NCBI GenBank assembly: GCA_011032825.1
Contig: JAADJZ010000013.1
Span: 558,001 to 622,000, forward strand
Source of the DNA: Massariosphaeria phaeospora
Taxonomy: Eukaryota; Ascomycota; Dothideomycetes; Pleosporales
Length of the DNA: 64,000 nt
Direction of reading: 5' to 3'
Shown: positions 47,704 through 58,010 of the stretch, in pieces
How positions within the stretch are numbered: the stretch's first letter is position 1
Layout of the letters: each line of letters opens with the position of its first letter
Position numbers and translations under genes: made by a program
The notes under the pieces: generated by a model
Told to the model about the DNA's origin: nothing
The model's database searches: none
The model's input: the letters and a program-made list of their open reading frames with translations, nothing else

Positions 47704-48912
47704 TTAAAGTAGTTCATATGTAGTAACAACAGAAGCGTGGTCGCTGGTCCATTCGTTGTCCTCGTGGTCTGGCATTGCCTTCGGGCTACCCGCAACTTTC
47801 GTTTCTGACCCAATGACTTTCAACTTCTTGGTGTGGTAGATGAAATCAATCCGATCCTGCGGTTCTGAAGCGTTCTGCTCTTCATTATGCGGGTAGATTG
47901 GAGACCAAGTGTTACCGCTCTCCGTGGCTGGATCTGGATGCGCGACACGATAGGAATCGATCAGACCAGCGTCAGTGGGAATCTTGGAACTCGGCCATTC
48001 GAAATTGACATCGCAGTGCTTGTTCTGTAACGTCCAATCGAGATGAGACGGTGCGTTGAAGTCGCCAACTAGGATAAAAGGCGTGCTACTGTCGCGCTGG
48101 GATTTGGTTTGCTCGACGATCTTTGTGATCTGCCCTATGCGGCCAGCCTTGTCCTCGATTTTCAACACATCTTCCACGCTCTTCTTCTCGAAGCAAAATT
48201 CGTAAGGACCATACGGGTAAGCGTTCAGATGAGCGGACCAAAAGTTAAGGCTCTTGTCACTATTGCCGTCGATGTTGATTTGAACGCCGGATGTACGATC
48301 ACCGATATCCTTGTGCTTTGTCACAATAGGATGACGAGAAATAATTCCGACGGTATTATCTGCGCTGCTCTGATGGTAGTTCCATCCCAGTGCTTCACCG
48401 AGGCGTTTGACGTGGTTCCCAGAAGCTTCTTGAAATCCCACAATGTCGACGTTCTGATCACGGATGAATTTGACTTGTTTTTCGTGATAGTTGTTGACTT
48501 TGGTTCCACCATACCAAAGATTATAGGTCATGATCTTCAGTTGATTGGTATTGCTGTTTCCTGTGTTGAACTCAATCGGCTCGGCAAGCCATTTGTAACC
48601 GTCATCGGCGAGAAAGTAGGCCTTGTATTTTCCTCCGGCGCCGGCTGGTGCATCAATCCTCACGCTGCCCTTTTCGCCCGGCGCATACTCCCATTTAAGT
48701 GATGGTTGGACTTGCTCTTCCTCATCTGGTCCGCCACCCGTAGCATGGTATATACCAATCCAGTTTTTAGACTTTGGTTTGGATGTGGTGTATTCGAAGG
48801 TGAAACCGGGCCCAATCGCAGCAAGAGACAGTTGGCCTCCTGCTGTTGGAGCGGCAGATACACAAAGTCCGAGGCTGAGAAGAAGAGTAGGCAATGAGAT
48901 GGAGAGACGCAT
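47704..48912 (-). CDS. Secreted endonuclease/exonuclease/phosphatase-family protein
   Basis: 402 aa from the ATG at 48912, chosen because it starts a signal peptide (MRLSISLPTLLLSLGLCVSA); another ATG at 48975 would bury it. A beta-rich N-terminal region of about 100 residues (NWIGIYHATGG, WEYAPGEKGSVRID) precedes the EEP catalytic fold: IMTYNLWYGG near residue 128, GFQEAS with the metal-binding Glu at about 162, ILVGDFNAPSHLDW, and the terminal SDH (D391-H392). These are the conserved EEP metal and catalytic residues. Substrates in this superfamily range from nucleic acids to phospholipids and sphingomyelin, so the extracellular substrate is open. Confidence 0.85.
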   Translation of the reverse strand: MRLSISLPTLLLSLGLCVSAAPTAGGQLSLAAIGPGFTFEYTTSKPKSKNWIGIYHATGGGPDEEEQVQPSLKWEYAPGEKGSVRIDAPAGAGGKYKAYFLADDGYKWLAEPIEFNTGNSNTNQLKIMTYNLWYGGTKVNNYHEKQVKFIRDQNVDIVGFQEASGNHVKRLGEALGWNYHQSSADNTVGIISRHPIVTKHKDIGDRTSGVQINIDGNSDKSLNFWSAHLNAYPYGPYEFCFEKKSVEDVLKIEDKAGRIGQITKIVEQTKSQRDSSTPFILVGDFNAPSHLDWTLQNKHCDVNFEWPSSKIPTDAGLIDSYRVAHPDPATESGNTWSPIYPHNEEQNASEPQDRIDFIYHTKKLKVIGSETKVAGSPKAMPDHEDNEWTSDHASVVTTYELL

Positions 48913-50102
48913 TTTGATGGAAAAAAGAGTGAGGCTCTGATGGGACGATGGCTTTGGTAAGATGGTTGTTGACATAGAGGACGAGAGCTCTACTTTTGTA
49001 TCTGCAAGAGCGATACAAGATACTCAATGCGGCAACCGTGCATGGCTTTCAGCGGAGGTTGCAAAATGCGGCCTAAATTTGGTATTCGATGCTCAGGCGC
49101 CACACAATATGGGCGTCTCTATCCAGTAATTAGTCTGCTGAAACTCAAGTCCCGATGACCCTAGCGTTGAGTGCATTGCTAACGCGCAGCTCAGGCCACT
49201 CTTGGGTTACTTGTGACCGCGTAGCCACAATGTTTGAGTGCAACAGATGCGGCAGTCGCCTGACATCCAGCTTACTTCGTGTACTGCGGGACCTCGTTAT
49301 GGATCTATATCGCGAGTTCCGATGAAACAGCGGTGGGAGCCTGTTGAGGGTAGGCTGGCGGAGTTCTCAGCTGGTCTGAGGGGGCTGAGGGGGCTGAAGC
49401 GGTGACGAGATTACGAGATCCGTAGCGCAGGCCAAGAGCATGGCACCGGGAAGCATGGCACCAGGAAGAGCAATACATTCATTCAAGAAATCTCTCTTCA
49501 AGCCGTGTTGGGGTGGATGAGCTGATAGAACCATGTTTTCTATTGAGATGGTGAGGTGATGTTGAGGTGTGACATAATTAATGAGCGTAACGCTACTTTG
49601 ACGACCCCTCCACTAGTCTGAAAAGGGTATGGCGTTCTCTTTGCGGAAACGGAATCTCCAGAACTAAAGAGATAAATCCGCGCGCCTCCAAAAGGATTAT
49701 CTTATGCAGCAATATAACTACAGAAAGCTACAATCCTATACACAGCGTTTACTTAATTCTACAACACATAGTGTGTTCAGCTTTAGTTCCGGATATCCCG
49801 TTTCCGCAAGAGGGCGTTGACTGCAACCACCTTGAAAAGGAAGCCGTCAACCCTGTAATTGAATTTCACCACACTTTGCTGTATAGACCTGATGGAAGAA
49901 TTCCCGACATGTATTCAATACCATAGATGAAGTTGATAGCCATTCCATATTCCGCAGACACCCTCCAGAGTATAAAAGACCAGCCTTTCCCGTCCAAGTG
50001 CTCGCCGACGTTTCGCACACTCCACGCTCTAAATCGTTCAGATACAACAACACTTCCAAACACACAAAGCAGAACTCAAACCGCACACATCAAGTACTAA
50101 AC
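48913..50102. other. Intergenic, 1.19 kb
   Basis: Promoter of the EEP gene on the left and the 5' region of the broken small gene on the right. Imperfect direct repeats lie near 49377-49404 (GAGGGGGCT) and 49438-49467 (AGCATGGCACC). No intact gene seen. Confidence 0.5.
49971..49979 (+). promoter_or_regulatory. TATA box of the broken small gene
   Basis: TATAAAAGA, 124 bp upstream of the ATG at 50103, on the same strand; the sequence between looks like a C/A-rich fungal 5' UTR. Confidence 0.6.
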
Positions 50103-50501
50103 ATGAAACACACCTCAGCACAACAACCATGCGTTCGACAACGAACAGCCCGTAGATCAAATCGTCGGAGAGGGACGAGCGCTACTCCGTGCCGCGAATA
50201 TAACAAGGTCAGAACGAGACACCTTACTGGAGGCAACGGACAGTCTCTACCACAGTGCGCACATGTTCGACTGTATGCTTTCGCTGTATCGCAAGGCACG
50301 ACTAGACCCATGCGTGCATTCAAAGGAGTGGGATGAGACTATTGGATATTCGTAGACGAGAACATGTCGGATATTGAAGCGATGTTTCCGAAAGGGATGT
50401 GGCCTGAAGAGGTACCGTATCCGAATCTAGTCGCCTTGGTGCGATGGAAGGAAGAAAAGGCCTTCTTCGGAGGCACTGGTAAGGAAGGGGCTTCTTGAAG
50501 A
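50103..50501 (+). pseudogene. Small unrecognised gene with two frame changes
   Basis: The first ATG after the TATA box is at 50103. Its frame soon loses coding character, while the next frame becomes protein-like from about 50119 (NNHAFDNEQPVDQIVGEGRA, later SLYHSAHMFDCMLSLYRKAR) up to TAG 50353-50355. The original frame then becomes protein-like again from about 50337 (DYWIFVDENMSDIEAMFPKG, then VPYPNLVALVRWKEEKAFFG) and ends at TGA about 50499. The two shifts compensate each other. No GT-AG pair of normal length can explain the second one. I read this as a gene of about 130 codons broken by two small indels; a sequencing error or an unusual product remains possible. No family recognised. 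Confidence 0.5.
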
Positions 50502-50726
50502 GGGTCTAGTCTTATGTATGCTTGGGGTATAGCATTTTGATATCTACGTAAAGTTTAACGTGCTGGTTCACGTATTTGAATGCCAACGCACAAGCGGTTT
50601 CGCACGATTAGCTGCCTTGTTTTGTGATCCCGTTTGTAGCAAACTAACCACGTCGACCGCAAAGTGAGGTAGTTCGCACTATAGTGTCAAGGACGGTATG
50701 CGCTGTAAATTATTAACTCCACCCTC

Positions 50727-50733
50727 TATAAAG
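50727..50733 (+). promoter_or_regulatory. TATA box of the 133-aa gene
   Basis: TATAAAG, 56 bp upstream of the ATG at 50789 on the same strand. Confidence 0.6.
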
Positions 50734-50788
50734 TCGGAATGTACTCAATGTCTATGGCAGACGCACCACGCCAAAATACCGACTAACC

Positions 50789-51190
50789 ATGGCCTCCAAC
50801 ACCAACCCCTCTCAAATTAACAACGAAGAGCAGCCCTACCAATACCAGCGGCGTTGCGTCATTGGCAAACTCGACCGTCACGACGATCAAATGCGCAGAG
50901 CTGAAGAGCGAATTACCGCGAACAGAAGCCTGCTATGGAAGAGCAACGGAACAGCGTCTACCACAGCCATCGAGGACATGAAGAAAGACAATGCAAAGCT
51001 TAAGACTGCTACCCAGAAATATCGTGCGGCGACCAAAGAGTTTCGTGCTCGGACGGAGGGGAGCTATACTCGGGCGAAATTGCAGTTGTGTCAGTCTGTG
51101 GAGGCTACAATCAAGGAGACTCAAGGGGTATTGGAAGATCTTAAGAAGAGTGAGGCGACTAAATCGCAGCCGGGCAATGACCTTAGATGA
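50789..51190 (+). CDS. Small charged coiled-coil protein, 133 aa, unknown
   Basis: Single exon with ATG in good context (ACCATGG) and a TATA box upstream. After a Gln/Asn-rich start the protein is almost wholly helical and charged: GKLDRHDDQMRRAEERITAN, MKKDNAKLKTATQKYRAATK, SVEATIKETQGVLEDLKKSE. Heptad-like spacing suggests a coiled coil. No family, signal peptide or membrane segment recognised. Its immediate upstream neighbour is the broken small gene, but the two proteins do not resemble each other. Confidence 0.6.
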   Translation: MASNTNPSQINNEEQPYQYQRRCVIGKLDRHDDQMRRAEERITANRSLLWKSNGTASTTAIEDMKKDNAKLKTATQKYRAATKEFRARTEGSYTRAKLQLCQSVEATIKETQGVLEDLKKSEATKSQPGNDLR

Positions 51191-51385
51191 CAGCGATGAT
51201 ATAACGTGTCGATCGGTTGAGGCGATACAATTGATAGTACTGATTGGACCATGGTATACGTTCAGGTAGTTGTTATATACTATAATATTTAACAGTTACT
51301 AACATAGTTAGTACTACCTCAATAACTTTGTATAGCTCTTTCAGAACCTCGACCGCGCTCCAAATTTAGATCATACAGACAAGAT

Positions 51386-52770
51386 CTAGATCTGGGCAAA
51401 GAAGTCCTGCACATCTGCGACCCAAACTTCGGGGTAGGACACGGCGGGAAAATGTCCTCCAAACGGATGTCGGCGCAGAAACGTAACATTTGCGGTACGT
51501 TCCGTCCAGTCACGAGGCTAGTACAAGGTCAGCACGGTCTACGACACACATGCAATGATGAGATACTCACTGCAAGCCCGTAGTCTTTCAACTCGGCATA
51601 TGGCCCGTTAGGGTGCGCGAACTGTAGAATGCCCGTTGGCACCGATGTCTTTGGAAAGTTGAAGCCCTCAGTCTAGACCCCAGCGTTAGTAAGTGTCCAT
51701 AAAGACAGACGAAGTGGATAGCTCACCGCAGCATCCTTGTACAGCACAATGTTACCATACGTGCCCTGGATGTAGAGACTCATTGCTGTGGTGATCAACT
51801 CGGCCTTGCTGTACGCATAGCCATCACTGAACGTGTACACAAGATCCCACACCCAGGCCAGAAACCCTACCGGACTGTCCGTCATAGCCAGCGAAATCGA
51901 CAAGGGTCTTGTAGCATGCACTCCAAAGTAGCCAAAATGATGGTTCATCAACGCAACCGTCGAGCGCATGTACACTGTTTCCTCTGCCGTCGTTTCGTTG
52001 CGGTCAAACCGCGCCTGGTCGTCTGCAGTGGCCCTGGCTTGCCAGAAATCGGTTGCGTGCGCCGTGACGGATGTTGAGTCGGCCGCCATCCACATGCCTA
52101 CTCCCCAGCCAATGTCGGTGCTAAAGATGCAGTATGTTTCGTAGCCGAGTTGGTGCATCAGGGCATCAAAGGCACGTCCCATCTCGCGGATACCGAGACC
52201 CATGTGCGTGGCTGCTGGACTGAAGCCGTAGCCCGGTAGGTCAGGTGCCACGACGTGGAAGCGTGGAGTAGACGCGTTAGAGACGTGGCCACGGGTGAGG
52301 GGATGGATGACTTTGGCCCACTCGAGGCTGGTTGATGGCCAACCATGCAACATCAGCAGCGGAATGGCTTCGCTCGTATCGTTGGATTGGGAGGCGCGTT
52401 CATGGATGAAATGCAGTGGGATCGGGTGGGGATACTTGTCGCTTCCAGTTACGGTGGTTGTGAAGTGGGAGAAGTTGGAGTTGATCTCTTCCTGCACATC
52501 GGCCCAGTCGTACTCGTCGGCCCAGTAGCGTGCCAGCTCATTCATGGCCTCCGGGGGAGCACCCTCTTCCCATTCCGGCAGATTCTGGGGCGTAAACGAG
52601 GGACGGTACGAGCGTGCTTTTTCGATGGTGCTCTGTATGAATTCTGCATCTACTGAGATCTGGAAAGGCGTGGGTTCTGCGGTGTTTTCCGGGAATGCGA
52701 AGTTAAGTGGATTGACTGCAGACGTAGAGCCGCAGAGGAGGAGGCCGATTGCGCAGCGGAGAATTGACAT
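51386..52770 (-). CDS. Secreted epoxide hydrolase (EHN and alpha/beta-hydrolase domains)
   Basis: Exons 52770-51727, 51672-51571 and 51517-51386 encode 425 aa; introns 54 and 53 nt. Residues 1-18 look like a signal peptide (MSILRCAIGLLLCGSTSA). The EHN domain spans about 33-140 (PFQISV ... LARYWADEYDWADVQEEINS). The hydrolase core has the oxyanion motif H142-G-W-P, the nucleophile D219 in STDIGWG, and the catalytic His in RRHPFGGHFPAV encoded by the last exon. The order matches microsomal/juvenile-hormone-type epoxide hydrolases, which open epoxides to diols; here it is probably exported and could detoxify host or lipid epoxides. Confirmed by the fit of all three exons. Confidence 0.9.
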
Positions 52771-53932
52771 TCTGGCGGTATGGGGGAGGATTTCGATTGT
52801 GCAAAGCTATTGAGTGTGCACACTGTCATCTTGTTGCGAGTGTACGATGCCTCTTATAAGAGCATTTTGTACCCTCTTGGCTGTGTCGGCTCGAATTCTA
52901 ATAGGCCTCCATAGCCCAGCATCCTTTCGCACGGGATCTGTATACAGTGTGACGGGAACAGGCAGCTGTCATTCGTTGCCCTGTCCCAAAACTTCCCCAA
53001 CACTCCCGTGAGGTCTGTGCCATGTGAGTGCTTGCAAAGCAAGCATATTGAATCACCTCCGCGCTCTCTTGGAATTGCAAGCGGACGCTGTGACTGGCTG
53101 GAGAATGTTGAAGCTGATGGGACCAAGAATCGTGTCGGTATGTCGGCCTCTGAACATTAGAAATCGTGTCGGCACGTCGGCATCGGCGAGACTGCGTGAC
53201 GAACGTCAAAGGACTTTTTTGTATGTCGCAATCTCCGCCAACGGGAAAACGCGTAGACTTTGTTAACGAATGACGACGCTTTTTCTCCGTGCGTACGATA
53301 GATATCGTTAGGCAATCCACACTGCCAATCTTCTGCTCACCAGCAATGCAGTTGAGGATTAGTTAGGGATCATCAATAGCAACATCAAAGATAGTCGCGT
53401 TTTAAATACACGAGTAGGTAGGGTGGTCGTAGACGAGAGACATGCTAAGTGACTCTTTGCTCCATACTTGCTTTGGACTTCATGAGAGCAGCCAACAGCG
53501 CAGGTAAGTTGAGAGTTGACGCGCTCTGGACCGATGCTGGCCGCCTGAGCCCCTCCTTTCAAGCGAGGGGCTAGTACCGAAATGGCTTGGTGTCGACCAT
53601 AGATCCGATCTCGTGTGAGACGTAGGACTTTCCCCAGGACACCATCAGCATCTACAATGAACGCGCACGAACGACGGTTGGGAAATGACTCCATGCAGTT
53701 GTCTGAATCCAAAAAGTAACGCTGAAGGAGATGACAGACCCTCGCAGTACTAGCAGCATGTCAAAGACGCTGACGGGGTACAACATCTGGAATGGACTTC
53801 GAATCCAACATGTGGGTGCATGAAACTGGTGTCAAGACTGATTTGAAAAAAGAGTATAGCACCACATCAAAAAGGCGATGTCCAAAGCGGTCTTTCCATC
53901 TTCCATTGACATCTTGCCATCCACTATCAAGC
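52771..53932. other. Intergenic, 1.16 kb, no supported gene
   Basis: Promoter of the epoxide hydrolase gene. A frame at 53359-53694 (-) begins MESFPNRRSCAFIVDADGVL and reads protein-like for about 60 codons, but nothing supports it further. An 18-bp imperfect direct repeat, AATCGTGTCGG(T/C)A(T/C)GTCGGC, occurs near 53129 and 53161. Confidence 0.4.
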
Positions 53933-54796
53933 TCAGACCTGTCCAGCAACCCACTGCGCAGCCTCCTTCGCCATTCCGTTATTGGCATAGATGAAATGTT
54001 GCGGCAGAACCATCCAGCGTTGCACCCTGCCCTTCAGAACATCCGCCAGAAAGTACGGGCTCGTCTTCACCAACCCTTTGATCATCTTCGGCAACAGCCC
54101 CGCAGCTTGCTTCGTTTGCTCAACGCCTGTTGCGAAATCCGGTAGCGTCCTCAGCGGCTCCAGAATCAGATTTTGGAGTTCTTCAAGTGTTCGCGGGAGT
54201 TTAAAGCCCGACGTGAGGGTCTTTGTGCAGAGCGGATCGGGCGAAACAGTATCGTCTACACACCAGTTCTTGAAGGAGATGCTAGAGGGCACCGAAAGAT
54301 TGTCGGAGATCTCGTTTGGGTCGCCGAACGTCACAAGAGCTTTAAGCTGCTTCATCGCAGTCTTTCCGATCCTGTTCACAGCCTTGTGCGCGCAGAGTGC
54401 ACCTTGGCTCCAGCCAGCCACAACGATCGCAGCTTCTGGACACTTGGCTGCGTATGCGTCGACGGTTTTCGCCAGTCCAGTTCCGCAGCTCTCACTTCCG
54501 CCTTCTTTGGCATAGTCGTCCAAGACGGCGGGGTACTGGGCAGGATTCACGCCCTGGAACGCTATATCGCCCCCAAGGTTTTCAAGCAGAGCCTCCTTGA
54601 ACTGGGGACCGACCCATACACCAATGTTTCCGGAGTCGAAAGTTCCGCGTGCGAAGTTAACGGCGACGGCTGCACAGGGTCGCGAGCCTCGGATAGTCTC
54701 GTCCATCTCGTACGACGTGTCGACTACATCGCGAGATGTAGGAGTTGCTGAGACGAGGCTCCCGATAACCACGAAGATAGAAACGAATGGTTTCAT
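53933..54796 (-). CDS. Secreted cutinase-family (CE5-like) alpha/beta-hydrolase
   Basis: Single exon, 287 aa. Signal peptide in the first 18 residues (MKPFVSIFVVIGSLVSATPT). The cutinase core is visible: PCAAVAVNFARGTFDSGNIG, IVVAGWSQGALCAH with the nucleophile S130, the acid region NWCVDDTVSPDPLC (D181/D182) flanked by Cys, and H267 in LPQHFIYANNG. The region between acid and His, about 75 residues, is longer than in classical cutinases, so this is a divergent member; it may hydrolyse cutin, other polyesters or small esters. A TATA-like CATATAAG lies about 85 bp upstream on the minus strand. Confidence 0.85.
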   Translation of the reverse strand: MKPFVSIFVVIGSLVSATPTSRDVVDTSYEMDETIRGSRPCAAVAVNFARGTFDSGNIGVWVGPQFKEALLENLGGDIAFQGVNPAQYPAVLDDYAKEGGSESCGTGLAKTVDAYAAKCPEAAIVVAGWSQGALCAHKAVNRIGKTAMKQLKALVTFGDPNEISDNLSVPSSISFKNWCVDDTVSPDPLCTKTLTSGFKLPRTLEELQNLILEPLRTLPDFATGVEQTKQAAGLLPKMIKGLVKTSPYFLADVLKGRVQRWMVLPQHFIYANNGMAKEAAQWVAGQV

Positions 54797-55807
54797 CTTA
54801 CTGGAAGAATAAAGAAGACGAAAACGAATGAATAAAAGAGAGATTCCTCGTTGTACAGTTTTGCTAGCACAAAATCTGAGGTCTTATATGAAAAAAAGAG
54901 CTTCACCTCTGCGGCTGTGGATAATTTCGTTTCGCATCCTCCACCTTCGAAGTTGTGTCTAGACAACGGAAAGGACCACTTCACTTTACGATCTTTCGGC
55001 CGAGTAACCAGAAAAGGCTTTGGTAATTCCCTAATGTAGTTTAGATAGGTGCGAATAGGGAAGGACTGGAACACGGACGTTCGAAGGATTCCCGAGATCG
55101 TATACACGAATGCCGCCGCTTGTCGGGGAATTATTAGCGTGGGTAATGGTGGGCTTTATATTTCACGTCCCTCTTGCTTTGTACTTTCTTACAGAGTCCA
55201 CCGAACCGATTCTACCATGCTTCTTTTCCTCGTCCGTTCATGCCGTTTTGTCGCTGTGCGAGGTATGATGCTTCCTGGCCAAAGGTCGAGATGCCGACTC
55301 TTTGGCGTGTTTCCGATAGGGTGAACCCCATGCTGTACACCTTTGAGAGCGAACAGCCATTGTAGCATGCGGTCAGGCCTTTGTCGAGGCTATCGGTCAA
55401 AGATGATGCGGGATATCACTTACTACCTACCAGACTCTGGGGAGTTTAGGACGAGGGTGTTTCTGCAATTTGGTGAAGGTGAACCACTCTGCTTCAACAC
55501 CCATATGGGCCTCTCATCTTACCAGTCCGTACGAGCTCCATGCTTGTGGACCGCAAAAGGCCGGGAATATGCATTTCTTGAGATGCAGCGTGTATTGTCG
55601 ATAAGAGATAAGTGGTGCACAAGTGAAGGCGACGCCGCGTTTGCACCTTCCACTTGGTCGCGCTCTAGTCGTGTGGGTGACGCACCCTCCAGTGACGCGC
55701 CTTCCACCCCGACGTCGCTTTCTTTACCTCCACCTCGCACCCCGCACAGCCTCTGCCCAATTTTTGTCTCATTCTTCCGCCCTCCAATCCTCTTTCCAGA
55801 ATCAGCC
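54797..55807. other. Head-to-head gap, about 1 kb, no gene seen
   Basis: Promoters of the cutinase-family gene (left) and of the Gly-repeat protein gene (right). The open frame upstream of 55808 lacks conserved features. Confidence 0.5.
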
Positions 55808-56964
55808 ATGGCGGGCGACGATAGCCCGTTCGCCGCCCTCGAGCAACTGGGTCAGCTGCTCGGTGAGCTTCCATCTGTGCGGGGCATCTCTCTCATCGCG
55901 AATGCGCACGAAAAAGCGGATCCTGCGCCCGGGGCCTTGTGCGCCGAGATCGAGGCCATCGCCAGAGCCCATGCCGTCAAGATCCCGCAGAACGTCAACA
56001 AGGCGCCGAAGGACGAATTCCCGCAGGCTCAGCCAGTCTCACCGCCTACCAAACACCTCTGGTCTCCCGAGTCGAAGCCGTTCGTTCCCCGCTACTTTGT
56101 TCCCGAGCAGAGTGAAGCAAGACGTAACGCGAGTAGTACACCGAAGACGCCATCGCAGCAGCATGATGAGAACAAGGCGCCCCAGAGCTATACTCTACAG
56201 AACCAGCAAAAAAGCTCGCCTGCCAACCAGCTGTGGACCCCGCAACCCAAGCCGTTTACTCCCGGCAGCTACAAGAACAAGCAGAACGGGGCTGTGAGTG
56301 GCGCGAGCAGTGCACCGGTGAGCCTACATCTATGGACTGATAAGGCCATCACTGGAAGCCAGGTATGTGACGCCGAACTCAAGTTTCTTGGAAGTAGACT
56401 CACCCATAACTCTAGCAAATCATTCCCGGAGCACGCACTCCTGGTAGCTTGGAGTCCCGACCAAGCTCCACGGTCGCCGCACCAGTCTCTGAGACCCTTT
56501 CGCCCTCCCCCGTCCAAACCTCTGCCTCGTTCGAGAGGGAGTTGATCCGAGCTCGCGAGGAAGCGTACCAGCGCGGCTGGGATGCTGGCAAGAAAGTCGG
56601 TCTCATCCAGGGCGAAGAGAAAGGCAGACAACTCGGAAGGCGTGAAGGTCTTATGGCGGGACGAAAGCGTGGACGAGAAGAAGCAAAGGCTGAAGCGATG
56701 ATGAGAGCAAAAATGCCAATCACAAAGCAAGAAGCCGCCGATGATACGACTCAGGTGGGTCTCAACTTGGGGATGATGAAAACCGGAGCAGGGTCCAAGA
56801 ACATGTAATTTCCCAAGATCTACTAATCATACTCAATGTTGCAGGACTGGTCAGACAAACTATACCAGGATGTTGCAGTCAAGCAGACTGTTCCCAAGTT
56901 CAAGTTCGGCAATATGGAGGATCCGTTCAAGACCGCCTTCGAGTTTGCTCTGAAGAAGATCTGA
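55808..56964 (+). CDS. Unknown protein with LWxP motifs and a Gly-every-fourth-residue helix
   Basis: Exons 55808-56362, 56416-56754 and 56845-56964 encode 337 aa; introns 53 and 90 nt. MAGDDSPFAALEQLGQLLGE is the likely start; the frame is open further upstream without support. The N-terminal half carries two similar motifs, LWSPESKPFVPRYF (from residue 84) and LWTPQPKPFTPGSY (from 142). Residues 219-280 are a charged helix in which glycine occurs at 239, 243, 247, 251, 255, 259, 263, 267 and 271. The end (KFKFGNMEDPFKTAFEFALK) is compact. No family is recognised. The i+4 glycine run resembles the GxxxG repeats of FliH-type proteins in form only. Confidence 0.72.
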
Positions 56965-58010
56965 AAACACGACTTCAGGATGCTTGCATATGGGGGCTCA
57001 CTTTGGCGCTCACGAAGCCCATCTCTCTTTCTCTCTTTGTAATATACCACGGGTCGACTTTTGAAAGAGTCCACAATTTCCGAAGGATTGTCCAGAAGTC
57101 ATTGATTCGAAGGTTTCGCATTCACCGAACCCTCTTCTTGTACGGATTTCCCATAAAACCTTCTCCTTCTTGTCTCGTGCATGGAATGGACCTCGTATAG
57201 TAACCGAAACTATAATCGATTGGTGTGCCTAAGTCGGTACTTGATCCATCCAGCTGAAGTACTAGAGTCCCAGATTAGCTCTAGCTACGCCAGACAACAG
57301 TCCGTAGCCTACAACTTCGGATGTTACGCTCGAATCTTCATGTGCTCGTGTGGGATGCAACAGGGACGGTTGTGATTCTAAAAGAATAGCTGCTTCTAGT
57401 CCCTTGCGACGAAAGGCGCCATTGCCGTGCTCTCGACGGCTCAGCTTGGCTTAACTCCCTGTCAACCCAATTCTACTCGTCAGAGTCTTTACCGAAATGT
57501 AAAGTGCAACTCCTGGACTACTAACAATTCTCTTTCGATACATCAACCTTTGGCCGGTCTTTACTGCCAAGCCAGTAACTAGTCCCCATGTACTTCATGT
57601 CAGTATATCCGACGTCTTAGCCTCCCCGTCTACACCCACTAACAGAACAGAAGGAAGAGTATAGTTACGTGTGTACTGAACTCTGAACATTAAAGCCTGC
57701 TTTGACTGTTCGTTGAATCAAGCTATCGTGCGAGTAGCGATCCGGTGCGTGGAGGCTGTTTAGCCAGCATGCAGAGCGGATCCATATTCATCTAATTGTA
57801 GGGCGGGGCAGGGGAGTGTACTATATGGCCGCGGTAAGGAAGCGATGCGATTGGAGGGTGCGCGTGTGGTCGGAGGTTTCTGAATGTGTCGTCTGACTGT
57901 AGGTTGAATGCGGGTGATGTGTATGGCGTAGTTGAGAGAGTATTTAGTGTGGTTGTGCTGTTATTGTTGATGTATAAGATCTGCAGTTGCCTCCTAGCCC
58001 CATCACCACC
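56965..58010. other. Intergenic, 1.05 kb, no gene seen
   Basis: Contains only short frames. A minus-strand 75-codon frame near 57792-58019 overlaps the AA9 start and is not supported. Confidence 0.5.

Noticed and set aside
53359..53694. 111-codon frame beginning MESFPNRRSC
   Set aside because: Protein-like only in its first half, no family cue and no promoter signal; kept as a note in the intergenic entry.
55343..55807. N-terminal extension of the Gly-repeat protein
   Set aside because: The frame is open upstream of 55808 but shows no conserved or structured peptide, and the ATG at 55808 has a good context (GCCATGG).
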